64,000 nt of DNA, taken from NCBI RefSeq assembly GCF_003597125.1, contig NZ_QYYA01000003.1, forward strand, positions 126,603-190,602. The letters run 5' to 3'. Position numbers and translations under genes: made by a program. The stretch's first letter is position 1; the number at the start of each line of letters is the position of its first letter. This stretch comes from Alcanivorax profundi. GTDB taxonomy: Bacteria; Pseudomonadota; Gammaproteobacteria; Pseudomonadales; Alcanivoracaceae. The notes beneath the pieces are model-generated. The model searched no databases and was not told where the DNA came from. It saw only the letters and a list, made by a program, of their open reading frames with translations. This document shows, piece after piece, positions 54,210-63,545 of this stretch.

Positions 54210-55440
54210 GGTTTTCCTCTCGTTCCTGCAGCAAGTCTGCTGGAGGGTATTCGCATTCCAGCTTCATGCTGATGGCATTTTCCAGTTCGGGCAGCAGGAA
54301 GGCATCGTCTTCACAGGCGAAGCTGATGGACATGCCACTGGCGCCCGCGCGACCTGTACGGCCGATACGATGCACGTAGTCTTCCGGGTCTTCCGGCAGG
54401 TTGTAGTTCACCACGTGGGACACGCCGTCGATGTGGATGCCTCGCCCGGCCACGTCGGTGGCAATCAGCACCTGCAGGTCGCCGGAGCGGAAGCGCTCCA
54501 GTGTCTTCATGCGCTGGTTCTGGGGCACATCGCCAGAGATCATCGAAACCTTGAGGCCTTTCTTGTGCAGGCGGTCGTTGATGCGGCGGGTAATATCCCG
54601 ACGGTTGGCAAACACGATCACCTTGTCCATGTTCATGCCGGTAATCAGGTTGTACAGCAGCTTGAACTTGTCGTCGGTGTTGGTGATATAGACCTTCTGC
54701 TCAACACGCTCAGTGGTGACCTGTGCCGGCTCGATTTCTACCACTTCGGCGTCCTGGGTCCAGCGACGGGCCAGGTTCATGACATCGTCGTTGAAGGTGG
54801 CCGAGAACAGCTGGGTTTGGCGGTATTTGGTGCGTGGCGTCATGCTGACAATACGCTTCACGTCTGGAATAAAGCCCATGTCGAGCATGCGGTCGGCTTC
54901 GTCCAGAACCAAAAATTCCACCCGGTCGAGCCACAGGTCTCGGCGTTTGGCAAAATCCAGCAAGCGCCCAGGTGTGGCAACCAGAATATCGATTTCCCGG
55001 CTTTGCAGGCGTTCCTGTTGGCGGTTGAAGTTCATGCCGCCGACCACGCTCATGACCTGCAGGTCGGTGTACTTCGCCAGCCCTTTGGCGTCTTTTTCGA
55101 TTTGCATCGCCAGTTCGCGGGTAGGGGCGACGATCAATGCGCGGGGCTCACCGGCGTAGCGTTTCACTTCCAGCGGGTGTTTGAGCAGATCGTTGATGAC
55201 GGTCAGCAGGAAGGCGGCGGTTTTACCGGTGCCTGTCTGGGCGCGACCAATGGCGTCGGCGCCGGCCAGGGTGTGTTCCAGCACCTCGGCCTGAATGGGG
55301 GTGCAATACTGGAAGCCAAGATCGGCAATCCCGCGCATCAGGCGCAGGTCCAGATCAAAATCGTGAAAGCGGCGTTCGCCGTCTTTTTCGGGGACCGGGA
55401 ACTGATCCAGGGTCCAGGCGGTTGCCTTGTCTTTTTGCAT
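54202..55440 (-). CDS. rhlB: ATP-dependent RNA helicase RhlB
   Basis: DEAD-box helicase of 412 residues with AQTGTGKT (67-74), [19 protein letters not shown] and HRIGRTGR motifs. The C-terminal [13 protein letters not shown] resembles the RhlB ending. RhlB is the usual RNA degradosome helicase. It is translationally linked to glpE, which follows. Downstream of the rightward DUF1145 gene's promoter region. Confidence 0.95.
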   Translation of the reverse strand: MQKDKATAWTLDQFPVPEKDGERRFHDFDLDLRLMRGIADLGFQYCTPIQAEVLEHTLAGADAIGRAQTGTGKTAAFLLTVINDLLKHPLEVKRYAGEPRALIVAPTRELAMQIEKDAKGLAKYTDLQVMSVVGGMNFNRQQERLQSREIDILVATPGRLLDFAKRRDLWLDRVEFLVLDEADRMLDMGFIPDVKRIVSMTPRTKYRQTQLFSATFNDDVMNLARRWTQDAEVVEIEPAQVTTERVEQKVYITNTDDKFKLLYNLITGMNMDKVIVFANRRDITRRINDRLHKKGLKVSMISGDVPQNQRMKTLERFRSGDLQVLIATDVAGRGIHIDGVSHVVNYNLPEDPEDYVHRIGRTGRAGASGMSISFACEDDAFLLPELENAISMKLECEYPPADLLQEREENHA

Positions 55441-55586
55441 GTATTCGCTCAGTCTGAATGCGAGTGGTTTGTTGTAGAACCTGCTGCTTGTCGGGCAGGT
55501 CCAAGGTTCCGGCCAGCAGACCGGCCCCGATCCTCTAAACCACCTATTGTAGAAAAAATAGCCAGCGCTGTCAGAGGATCTTGAGC

Positions 55587-55850
55587 ATGAACATGTTTCG
55601 CGGGGTCATTGTAGTGTTTTGGCTGGCGGTATTGTTAGCCATTTTCGCGGATTTACCGGTACCGTTCGACCGTTTGTTACTGAGCGCGGGGGCGGTGGTG
55701 GCCTTTTTACATGCCCTGGAGCTGGTGGGGTTCGGGGTCTGGATCCGTCGCCGAGGGCTGTTTCACTGGCGTGACGGGGTGATGATCATGATCTTCGGAG
55801 TGCTCTACCTCAAGCCTCGCATGCGCCGTGCCCGCCAGGCTAGCGTGTAA
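55587..55850 (+). CDS. DUF1145 small membrane protein
   Basis: An 87-residue protein with two or three transmembrane helices ([35 protein letters not shown]) and a basic C-terminus. The pattern matches DUF1145 (YhhL-like), of unknown function. The ATG at 55587 has AGAGGA upstream; a TTG at 55581 is also in frame. The 3' end overlaps the convergent DUF938 gene by 11 bases. Confidence 0.8.
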   Translation: MNMFRGVIVVFWLAVLLAIFADLPVPFDRLLLSAGAVVAFLHALELVGFGVWIRRRGLFHWRDGVMIMIFGVLYLKPRMRRARQASV

Positions 55851-56427
55851 AAACCAGTATCCGGTTGTTGGCGGGCATGGCGTGGTCTGCCCGCAGCGTA
55901 GCGCCATGGCGTGAAAAGGCCTCAACTACCCATTCCTGATCCCGGATCCCGCGGTGGCTACCGGCTGCCTTTAGCCACGCGTCGAAACGGGCATTGGATT
56001 CACTGGTATAGCGACCGTCGTAATTGAACGGGCCATAGACCAGAAAGGCTCCTCCGGCTTCCAGTCTCTCGCACCCTTGCTTGATACAGCGAGATACCTG
56101 TTCTGCACTCATGATATGGAAGGTGTTGGCGGTAAAGAGATAACGGTAGGGACCAGCAGGCCAGTCGCCGGACACGTCCAGTTCAAGAGCGGGCAGGGAG
56201 CGGTTGGCCGGCTCTTGCTGCCAAAGACGGATGCCTGACAGGTTGTCTGCCACATCTGATGCTTGCCACTGCAGGTGAGGAAGCTGGGCGGACAGCCAGG
56301 CAGCATGCTGCCCGGTGCCCGAACCGATTTCCAGCAGCGCCCCCGGTGCCTGGCAGTGCTGTTGCAGCACGGCCAGGATCGGCCCCTTGTTGTTTTCGCA
56401 GGCCTGGGAAAAAGGGCGCTCGGACAC
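55840..56427 (-). CDS. DUF938 class I methyltransferase
   Basis: A 195-residue DUF938-family protein. It starts with the family signature FSQACENNKGPILAVLQ, then SAM-binding LLEIGSGTGQHAAWLS, and ends with [11 protein letters not shown]. Substrate unknown. Three bases after its partner SDR gene in transcription order, so the two are probably co-transcribed. Confidence 0.92.
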   Translation of the reverse strand: MSERPFSQACENNKGPILAVLQQHCQAPGALLEIGSGTGQHAAWLSAQLPHLQWQASDVADNLSGIRLWQQEPANRSLPALELDVSGDWPAGPYRYLFTANTFHIMSAEQVSRCIKQGCERLEAGGAFLVYGPFNYDGRYTSESNARFDAWLKAAGSHRGIRDQEWVVEAFSRHGATLRADHAMPANNRILVFTR

Positions 56428-56429
56428 GG

Positions 56430-57269
56430 TTACTTCTTGCTCATGTACTTTTGGCCCATGGCGATCAGCTTCTGGTAGCTGGTCGGCAGCAGGCGCTGCA
56501 TGGTGTCCACTGCCACCGCATCGGAACCGATCAGGACCCGGCGCTTGTTGCCTCGCACCCCTTTGAGAATGGTGCTGGCGGCTTCTTCCGGGGTGGTGCG
56601 GAACAGTTTCTCGAAATCCTGAATGGACTGTTCCTTGTTGGCACCGGTGATGCGCTCCACGCCCTCGCTCATGCGCGCGGCCTTGGCGATGTTGGTTTTG
56701 ATGCCACCGGGGTGGATGGAGGTACAGGACACCGGGCTACCTTCCATTTCCAGTTCGATGCGCAGCGATTCGGTGAAGCCACGTACCGCAAATTTGGCAG
56801 CGTTATAGGCTGACTGGGTGGGAATGCCGACCAGACCAAAGATGGAAGACACATTGATGATGTGCCCCTCGCCGGATTGCTTCAGGTACGGCAGGAACGC
56901 CTTGGTGCCGTACACCACGCCCCAGAAATTGATGTTCATCAGCCACTCGAAATCGTCGTAGCTCATGTCTTCGACGGTGGCGCCCAGGGCAACACCGGCG
57001 TTGTTGAAGATCATGTTGGCGTAACCGAAATGGTTGACCACATCGTCGGCGAAGTCATAGAACGCCTGGCGGTCTGCCACGTCCAGCACCTTGGTCAGCA
57101 GGCGGTCTTCGGCCAGGCCGAGATCCTTGGCGGTCTGCTTCAGGCCAGCTTCGTTGATATCGGAAAGGGCGAGTTTGGCTCCGCTGGCGGCCAGTTCCTT
57201 GGCCAGTGCACGGCCGATACCGGAACCGGCACCGGTGATAACGGCAACCTTGTCTTTAAAATTCTTCAT
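56430..57269 (-). CDS. Short-chain dehydrogenase/reductase
   Basis: A classical SDR of 279 residues: TGAGSGIG (12-19), NNAGVALG, catalytic Ser142 region and YxxxK (Tyr155, Lys159). Asp38 (ALSDIN) favours NAD(H). The C-terminal part contains a longer tail (DAVAVDTMQRLLPTSYQKLIAMG) common in lipid- and steroid-like SDRs of hydrocarbon-degrading bacteria. Substrate not known. Confidence 0.92.
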   Translation of the reverse strand: MKNFKDKVAVITGAGSGIGRALAKELAASGAKLALSDINEAGLKQTAKDLGLAEDRLLTKVLDVADRQAFYDFADDVVNHFGYANMIFNNAGVALGATVEDMSYDDFEWLMNINFWGVVYGTKAFLPYLKQSGEGHIINVSSIFGLVGIPTQSAYNAAKFAVRGFTESLRIELEMEGSPVSCTSIHPGGIKTNIAKAARMSEGVERITGANKEQSIQDFEKLFRTTPEEAASTILKGVRGNKRRVLIGSDAVAVDTMQRLLPTSYQKLIAMGQKYMSKK

Positions 57270-57335
57270 GATGACTCCGTGTTCAAGTCCCGTGGTCGAT
57301 GGGCACCGAGTGTAGACACTTTGTCACTGCCGAAT

Positions 57336-57364
57336 GGGCCAATCCTGTCCGACAGGATCGGCCC
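57336..57364. other. Hairpin between plsC and SDR genes
   Basis: GGGCC-A-ATCCTGT-CCG-ACAGGAT-C-GGCCC, a 12-pair stem with one A-C mismatch. No U-run follows on either strand; may attenuate transcription between the leftward acyltransferase and SDR genes. Confidence 0.4.
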
Positions 57365-57401
57365 GGTATGGCATCACCGCCGGTTATGGCGGTCGCTGTA
57401 G

Positions 57402-58145
57402 CTATACCAGCGCTTGTGGGCACGCATGGGTAAGGGGCTGTGCAATGAGCGCATGACAGGTCTTCATCAACCGATCGACGTCTTCCTCGTTGCGGGGTAT
57501 GGGCTGTGGAGCATGCAGCGTCAATGTGGCCTGGTGGCCAGGCTGCAGTCGTGCAGTGCCGGGCGGCAGAATATCAAAGGTGCCGGTCAGGGTGACAGGC
57601 AATATCGGCAGTTGCAGCTCTTGTGCCATTTTGAAGGCGCCTTTCTTGAAGGGTTTGAGCTGCCCGTCACGACTGCGGGTGCCTTCAGGAAAAAACAGCA
57701 CACTGGCGCCATGACTCAGCCGTACCCGTGCCTCGTTGAGACTGGCGATGGCGGCGTCCCGGTCGCTTCGGTTGATAAAAATGTGCCCCAGCTTTTCGCA
57801 GCAGATACCGATCACGGGCACCTTGCGCAGTTCATGTTTCATTACCCACCGAAAGTCCACGCCCAAATAGCCGTAGAGAACAAAGATATCGAACTGACTC
57901 AGGTGGTTGGCCACGATGACGTAACTCTGGCCTGGCTGCAGATTGTGGTGGCCAAACTGGTCTACCCGCACGCCGCTGTACAACAGGCAAAGGCGAGCCC
58001 AGGGGACCGCACTGTAGCGGGCAACACGGTCGGCAGGTAAAAAGGGCACCAGGGCCAGACAGATCGCTCCGCAGACCAGAGTGGTCGCTGCCATCAGCGG
58101 TACAAAGATCAGCCAGCTATAAAGAAAATAGAACAGCCGTGTCAT
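57402..58145 (-). CDS. plsC: 1-acyl-sn-glycerol-3-phosphate acyltransferase
   Basis: Membrane acyltransferase of 247 residues making phosphatidic acid. Two N-terminal transmembrane helices (about 5-35), then the NHLSQFD motif (Asn80-His81-Asp86), INRSDRD and FFPEGTRS. I chose the ATG at 58145 (MTRLFYF) with GGAG upstream. The longer frame to 58223 would add an unlike N-terminal peptide. PlsC-like enzymes can also serve wax and triacylglycerol pathways in Alcanivorax-like bacteria; assignment to phospholipid synthesis is by family. Confidence 0.9.
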   Translation of the reverse strand: MTRLFYFLYSWLIFVPLMAATTLVCGAICLALVPFLPADRVARYSAVPWARLCLLYSGVRVDQFGHHNLQPGQSYVIVANHLSQFDIFVLYGYLGVDFRWVMKHELRKVPVIGICCEKLGHIFINRSDRDAAIASLNEARVRLSHGASVLFFPEGTRSRDGQLKPFKKGAFKMAQELQLPILPVTLTGTFDILPPGTARLQPGHQATLTLHAPQPIPRNEEDVDRLMKTCHALIAQPLTHACPQALV

Positions 58146-58256
58146 GGATGGGTACGCTCCAGAAGGACGGATAGGTACCCATGTTAAGGGAGGTGTGGCC
58201 GAAAATGACAGGGTGATAATCACTTTGTTACGTTTTCATTATCTCCCTTTCGGCCT

Positions 58257-59045
58257 TTACAGCGTTGTTTTGACTGGCGTGCTTTCCTGTGGCGTCAGCG
58301 GGGCCGCAGACTGAGGTCTTCCCGGGCCGCGCAGATCCAGATAGTCATAGTAGCGGTTCTGGTATTCCGGCTTCATGACGATGCGTCGCAACCGTTCAAG
58401 GGTGAAATACGGTGCGTCACGCAGCAGAATGTTGGCAATCCAGGCGGGAATATACCCTCCTGGATCGAGAATGATCTCGTAGATCATTTCCACTTCGTCA
58501 TTGCCAATACGGGTAAAGCCCAGTTTGCCCCACATTTCCGGGAAGCGGATGTAGTCATTATTGGGGGGGAGGGCATCCGGGCGATTGATCAATTCGATCA
58601 TCACCGACTCTTCCTCGTCATTGAGGGTCTGGTGCACCTTGGCACGCAGCACGGCCTCGCGATCGGCCAGCGGCCAGGGGAGCTGGGTGGTAAACCGCAG
58701 GCTACGGTCCAGCGGGCCTTGCCGGTCAAACTCTTCAGCACTGTCAATGAAGTGCAGCCATTTCGGGTAGGCGGCGTAGTCGTTCATCAACGCCACCAGT
58801 GCATATTCGTCCTTGAGGGTGAAGCGAGTGGTGCCCCGAAAGGTTTTCAGGCGTGATTCGTCACGATGCTTCATATACACCTGAATACCGTTACGTTCGC
58901 TCACCAGTTTCCAGTCATGGTTGTCTTCAGCGTGGGCGGGCAGGCACGAGAGGGCCAGCAATAATGCCAACCAGGCAATTGCAAAACGTTCCATTGCAGA
59001 AAGTAAAGTCCTTGGTGCTGTTCTTGGAATAGTGTCTGTCATCAT
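58257..59045 (-). CDS. START-domain lipid-binding protein, secreted
   Basis: A 262-residue protein with an N-terminal signal sequence (WLALLLALSCLPAHAED) and a START domain (about 45-240). Typical pieces are WKLVSERNGIQVYMKH near the start, then LPWPLADREAVLRAK and EMIYEIILDPGGYIPAW. Such proteins bind lipids or other hydrophobic ligands in the periplasm. The start is uncertain: ATG at 59045 has GAGGG upstream; ATG at 58994 (MERFAIAW) is also possible. Confidence 0.85.
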   Translation of the reverse strand: MMTDTIPRTAPRTLLSAMERFAIAWLALLLALSCLPAHAEDNHDWKLVSERNGIQVYMKHRDESRLKTFRGTTRFTLKDEYALVALMNDYAAYPKWLHFIDSAEEFDRQGPLDRSLRFTTQLPWPLADREAVLRAKVHQTLNDEEESVMIELINRPDALPPNNDYIRFPEMWGKLGFTRIGNDEVEMIYEIILDPGGYIPAWIANILLRDAPYFTLERLRRIVMKPEYQNRYYDYLDLRGPGRPQSAAPLTPQESTPVKTTL

Positions 59046-59266
59046 TATGACATCGCCCTCTTGCTGTGAACACATTGTGATCAAAAGGCAGTGGGCGAGT
59101 TCACAACTTCGGACGGTCGGCAGGGTTCGCGAGGTCAATGGCAGGCAATTTTCTGACAAGGATACATACTGGCCAGTCTCATTGCGTTTGAAGTATCAGA
59201 CGCTGGCACTGGCGTGCGATTCATGGAGAATAGGCCCGCCGATAACGGATACAACGATCATTTTTT

Positions 59267-60577
59267 ATGTTGAAACGTGCTTTTCATCTTTTGGTGGGTA
59301 TGGCTCTTGTGGCGGGTTACTACGCAGCTTCTCCGTCTCATATCTGGCACCCGACGCCCCCTTTGGTACCTGATGCCAGCACCAACAATGCTGACTATGG
59401 TGGTGGCTGGACAGGGCAGTTTGCTTCTGATGCGGATACCCGGATGGTCCACGCCCCGGCTATGGTGGAGTTGCCAGATGGCCGACTGAGGGCCTTCTGG
59501 TTTGCCGGTACCCGTGAAGGTGCGGCAGATGTGGCGATTCACAGTGCCCTTTTTGATCCTTCTACTGCCAAGTGGACTGACGAAGCCGTGGTGGTGACCC
59601 GGGAGCAGATTGCGTCTGGCTGGAATCGTCACGTACGCAAGCTGGGGAATGCCGTCCCGGTTCTGGATAAAGACGGCCGTATGCGCCTTTTTGTGGTTGC
59701 GGTCAGTTTCGGAGGTTGGGCGGCCAGCCGTATCGTGGTGCTGGAATCCGACAATCAGGGTGAAACCTGGTCGTTTGACAAGGCGCTGGTTACTACCCCC
59801 TTCCTGAATATCAGTACCTTGGTCAAAACCCCCCCTTTAAAGTATGCCGATGGAACCATCGGATTGCCGGTGTATCACGAAATGATTGGCAAATACGGTG
59901 AAATCCTCCGGATTGACGCCAATAGCCGAATTTTGGGCCGTGCCCGTATTGGCCACGGTCGCAAGGCGATCCAGCCATTAGTCCTGGTGGACGCTCATGA
60001 CCACTCGGTTTCCTTTCTGAGAAATGAAAACGAGCCCAACAATGGTTACCTGTATCAGTCTGATAGTGATGATGGCGGCTGGCAGTGGACCCCGCTGGCT
60101 TACTCTAGTCTGGAAAACCCCAGTGCGGCGGTAGGGGGGGTGGTACTGGGCAGGAATCATTGGCTGCTGGTAGCCAACTGTAACCGGGAAGAGCGCGATG
60201 ACCTGTGCATTCGTGAAACCCGGGATGGCGGCACCACATGGCAAGTGGCCTGGACTCTGCATGATCGTGAACAGTGGCGTGATGAGGCGTTGACAACAGG
60301 GCAGTACGAGGCGTTGATTCGGGCTGAGTTGCAGACGGGGAATGCGCCGGAAAATCCCGAGGTGTTGCTGGAAAGGGTCAAGGCCAATAAATGTGATGAG
60401 CGACATGGCTGCCGTTTCCAGTACGACTATCCCTATATGATCCGGGCAAGCAATGGTGACTTGCACGTGCTTTATACCTGGAACAAGAGCGCCATTCGTC
60501 ATGCCTGGTTGCCGGCGGGTGTCGCAGGCACCGGCCAGTCCGTTGTCCCCGCGCCGAACGAAGGAGCACCGCAATGA
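59267..60577 (+). CDS. Sialidase-like BNR/Asp-box protein
   Basis: A 436-residue protein with an N-terminal membrane anchor or signal peptide (HLLVGMALVAGYYAASP). It has a sialidase-superfamily six-bladed propeller with Asp-box repeats ESDNQGETWSF, SDSDDGGWQW and TRDGGTTWQV. An arginine in TRMVHAPAMVELPDGRLRAFWFAG could be part of a ligand pocket. True exo-alpha-sialidase activity is not proven, since many bacteria have BNR relatives of other specificity. It overlaps the next gene at ATGA. Confidence 0.82.
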   Translation: MLKRAFHLLVGMALVAGYYAASPSHIWHPTPPLVPDASTNNADYGGGWTGQFASDADTRMVHAPAMVELPDGRLRAFWFAGTREGAADVAIHSALFDPSTAKWTDEAVVVTREQIASGWNRHVRKLGNAVPVLDKDGRMRLFVVAVSFGGWAASRIVVLESDNQGETWSFDKALVTTPFLNISTLVKTPPLKYADGTIGLPVYHEMIGKYGEILRIDANSRILGRARIGHGRKAIQPLVLVDAHDHSVSFLRNENEPNNGYLYQSDSDDGGWQWTPLAYSSLENPSAAVGGVVLGRNHWLLVANCNREERDDLCIRETRDGGTTWQVAWTLHDREQWRDEALTTGQYEALIRAELQTGNAPENPEVLLERVKANKCDERHGCRFQYDYPYMIRASNGDLHVLYTWNKSAIRHAWLPAGVAGTGQSVVPAPNEGAPQ

Positions 60578-61200
60578 CCATTGATTTGTTAATTACGGCG
60601 CTGGTGCTGGTAGCGGTACAGCTGCGTATTAGTGCGTCTATGCTGGAGTTCAAACCTCGCATTATTCTTGCGGTTCTGGTCTTCGTCTGGGCGTTATTGC
60701 CTTACCCCTGGGGCCCGGCTGCATGGCTGAACAGCTACCTGTCCGGGTTCAGTATCGCTAGCGGCTTGTTGGCGATACTGGCGATCAAACATCGTATCAC
60801 CGGCTATTACTGGTTACCGGTGGGGCAGTTGCGAAGCGCCTGTGTGATGCTGGTGTTGCTGGCGTTGTGGTTTTATCCCACAAGCATGGGTTCCAGCTAT
60901 GCGGATCCGTATGCCATGGGGTTTGGCGACTTTGCCTTGAGCACTGGGCTGCTATTGGTGGGGCTGGTAGGTTGGGTGACCCGTGCTTACGCCTCTTGTC
61001 TGATCCTGGTGGCCGCGCAGTTGGCTTTCCGGGCGGATCTACTGGTCAGTGACAACCTGTGGGATTACCTGCTTGATCCCTGGCTGGTGTGTTGGGCGGC
61101 GGGTTGGCTGGTACGGGACCGGCTGCTGCGGTCCCGTGGCGAGTGTCAGGAGGATCGTGCTGACGCGACTCCGGCAGACCACAGTGATGCAGCCAGATAA
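60574..61200 (+). CDS. Multi-pass membrane protein of unknown function
   Basis: A 208-residue protein with about six transmembrane helices (LLITALVLVAVQL, IILAVLVFVWALLPY, GFSIASGLLAILAI, SACVMLVLLALWFY, FALSTGLLLVGLVGW, DYLLDPWLVCWAAGW) and an acidic, disordered C-terminal tail. No family recognised. Translationally coupled to the sialidase-like gene, so the two proteins probably act together at the inner membrane. Its last 55 bases overlap the convergent symporter gene. Confidence 0.7.
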   Translation: MTIDLLITALVLVAVQLRISASMLEFKPRIILAVLVFVWALLPYPWGPAAWLNSYLSGFSIASGLLAILAIKHRITGYYWLPVGQLRSACVMLVLLALWFYPTSMGSSYADPYAMGFGDFALSTGLLLVGLVGWVTRAYASCLILVAAQLAFRADLLVSDNLWDYLLDPWLVCWAAGWLVRDRLLRSRGECQEDRADATPADHSDAAR

Positions 61201-62681
61201 CCGACGACAAACATCAGTACATTGCCAATCAACCCGGTGTAGTAGAGGTCAAAGGGGGCGCTTAGCGCCTCCGGCAACATTCCCTTGTTGGTCAGCACGG
61301 TCCAGCCGGTAAAGACCAGCGTGCAGGCAATCCCACACCAGGCCGCTCGCGCATCGCCGCGCTGACTAAAGAAACCAAGAAGATACAGCCCCAGCATCCC
61401 GCCGCCCAGCAGCGAGACCAGAATGGTCGAGGTGTCCTGCAGGGTCTTGGTGTCAGTCCCATTTAGCCACAGCGCACCTGCGATCATCAGGGCCGTCACC
61501 GCGACGGCAATGGTCCAGGCCGCTTTCAGGTAGTGGCGGTCGTCTTTGTCCGGACGCAGATGTCGGCGGTAGAGGTCGACCACGCTCACCGTTGTCACCG
61601 AATTAATACTGGAATCCAGAGAACTCATGGCAGCTGCCAGAGCGGCAGCGATCACCAGGCCGGCCACGCCGGCAGGCAGGTAGCCAGTGATGAAATGTGG
61701 CATCAGGGTTTCGGCACGGGCCTCGCCATTCAGAATGGCGCTGGCCTGAACATCCGGGAACGTCTCAAAGAACACCCAGAGCGCGGTACCCAGAAACATG
61801 TAAAAGGCCCAGATTGGCAGGGCGGTGAACAGATACACCCACAGGCCGCGACGGGCTTCCTGGGTGGATTGTGAGGCGCAGTATCGCTGCACCGTGTTCT
61901 GATTGCTGGAGTATTCGGTGAGCCAGTTGGTGAGGCCGATCAGCAGCATCATGGTGGCCGTTTTTTCGCTCAGCGAGAGTGACCAGGAGGTCTCGCCGGG
62001 AGCGCCGTTCTCCCAGGGGGCCAACGCAAACTTGCCGGCCGCCCCTGCTTGATCGACGATCTGGCCCAGACCGCCGGGCAGTGCCTCCAGAATCACCCAC
62101 AAGCAGAGTATCCCGCCCAACAGCAGTACCACGGTTTGCAGCACATCGGTCCAGATCACCGCATCGATACCGCCAATCACCGTGTATAGCCCCACAAAGA
62201 GTCCGCCGAGCACAATGGCTGTGGTGGGCGACAAGCCCGTGACTTGCTGAATCAGCAGGGAAAGCAACCACAGGATCATGGCCAGGCGAACCACCTGGGC
62301 TACCAGAAACGCTACCGCCCCGTAGACCCGTACCGAGGGTCCGTAGCGCATTTCCAGAAATTCGTAGGCGCTGGTCATGTTGCCGCGGCGGAAAAACGGC
62401 AGAAATACAAAGGCCGCCACCAGGATCGCAGGCAGCAATGCCAGATTGGGAAGATAGCGTAGCCAGTCAGTTTTAAAGGCGTCGGCGGGGTAGGCCAGAA
62501 AGGTGATCGAGCTGATGGAGGTGCCCACCAGCGACAGGCCGATCACCCAGCCTCGAAAGCGACGGCCGCCGACAAAGTATTCTTCGGTAGAGGTGTTACG
62601 GCGAGAGAAGTAAATGCCAATGCCCAGCACGATACACAGATAACCGGCCAGGACAATCCAGTCTGCGATTGCCAGTGTCAT
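61146..62681 (-). CDS. Sodium:solute symporter (SSS family)
   Basis: A 511-residue transporter with about 13 transmembrane helices of the LeuT fold. SSS landmarks are TSAYEFLEMRYG and the SGLT-like NQNTVQRY motif in helix 6/7, along with VGTSISSITFLAYP in helix 1. Substrates in the family include sugars, sialic acid, proline and carboxylates. Convergent to the sialidase-like gene pair; a sialic-acid-type substrate would fit, but no nan catabolic genes are visible in the window. Confidence 0.88.
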   Translation of the reverse strand: MTLAIADWIVLAGYLCIVLGIGIYFSRRNTSTEEYFVGGRRFRGWVIGLSLVGTSISSITFLAYPADAFKTDWLRYLPNLALLPAILVAAFVFLPFFRRGNMTSAYEFLEMRYGPSVRVYGAVAFLVAQVVRLAMILWLLSLLIQQVTGLSPTTAIVLGGLFVGLYTVIGGIDAVIWTDVLQTVVLLLGGILCLWVILEALPGGLGQIVDQAGAAGKFALAPWENGAPGETSWSLSLSEKTATMMLLIGLTNWLTEYSSNQNTVQRYCASQSTQEARRGLWVYLFTALPIWAFYMFLGTALWVFFETFPDVQASAILNGEARAETLMPHFITGYLPAGVAGLVIAAALAAAMSSLDSSINSVTTVSVVDLYRRHLRPDKDDRHYLKAAWTIAVAVTALMIAGALWLNGTDTKTLQDTSTILVSLLGGGMLGLYLLGFFSQRGDARAAWCGIACTLVFTGWTVLTNKGMLPEALSAPFDLYYTGLIGNVLMFVVGYLAASLWSAGVASARSS

Positions 62682-62753
62682 TATTGTTATTCCGGGTCAG
62701 GCAATCCGGGGCGGCAACCATGTTGTGTTGCGTGCCCCGAAATGCGTTCGGGG

Positions 62754-63356
62754 TTACTGCTCGATATAAACGTTATCGGCCTGTTCGCCACGGTCGGACA
62801 TGCGCGTGTCGAAGCGAACCCGGGTGCCGGTCCGCAGGCTTCGTCGGCCACCATTCTGAACGGCCTTGAAGTGCACAAACAGCTCCTCACCCTTGTCGGT
62901 CAGGATGAAACCGAAGCCCTTGTTGGGGTTGAACCACTTCACCTCACCGCGTTGCTGGCCGCTTCCGCCCGTTGGCAGTGGCAATTTTGCGGGCACCAGC
63001 TTTGCAAAAGGAATCAGCGGCAGCAGGTAGACCAGGGCGGGGATCCACAGCCACCATTGGTCGGCGAAGACCACGTTGCCGTGGCTGGCGACCAGACCTG
63101 CCAGGTAGAAAAACACTGCCACATGCAGCGGAACCCGCTGCGGGCCGCCCAGCAGGCAGGCCAGATTGACCGCCGCGGCCAGCAGCAGGCCCAGCCCGGT
63201 TTGTTGGCTGTGAATGTTGGAGACCTGCACAAACGCCAGATTCTCGTGGATAGTGACAACAGCCATTTCCGGGGCGAAAAGCAGCCAGGCGCCGGGGAGG
63301 GCCAGTAACAGTGCCGCAGCGATATAAAATGCGGTCAGGGGTTTGGAAACATTCAT
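62754..63356 (-). CDS. Membrane-anchored cold-shock domain protein
   Basis: A 200-residue protein: three or four N-terminal transmembrane helices (about 8-120) then a linker and a complete cold-shock domain (137-200) with RNP1 KGFGFI and RNP2 LFVHF. The domain could place RNA or single-stranded DNA binding at the inner membrane. Most cold-shock proteins are free and of about 70 residues. No operon partner; 73 bases upstream of the SSS gene. Confidence 0.85.
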   Translation of the reverse strand: MNVSKPLTAFYIAAALLLALPGAWLLFAPEMAVVTIHENLAFVQVSNIHSQQTGLGLLLAAAVNLACLLGGPQRVPLHVAVFFYLAGLVASHGNVVFADQWWLWIPALVYLLPLIPFAKLVPAKLPLPTGGSGQQRGEVKWFNPNKGFGFILTDKGEELFVHFKAVQNGGRRSLRTGTRVRFDTRMSDRGEQADNVYIEQ

Positions 63357-63545
63357 GGACTAGACATTACCTTGTTGAAAAAATGCATTCACAATGATGA
63401 AAGTGTCGAAAACCGCCGGATTAAAAAGAGGCGGTGAAGCAGGGCGGCGCGGTACCGGGCCCGGTTTGGCCTTGTCAGCGCTCTGTACGACCGTGCAACT
63501 GGCGCATTGTACCCAAGCCGGCAAGGAAACTCATGTGGAGTCACA

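Noticed and set aside
54076-55584. 502-residue rightward open frame opposite rhlB
   Set aside because: It is antisense to a clear DEAD-box helicase and glpE; its sequence has no domain and reflects the codon bias of the real genes.
59267-62681. Complete sialic acid utilisation locus
   Set aside because: No nanA, nanK, nanE or nagA/B genes are present; only a BNR propeller and an SSS carrier are seen.
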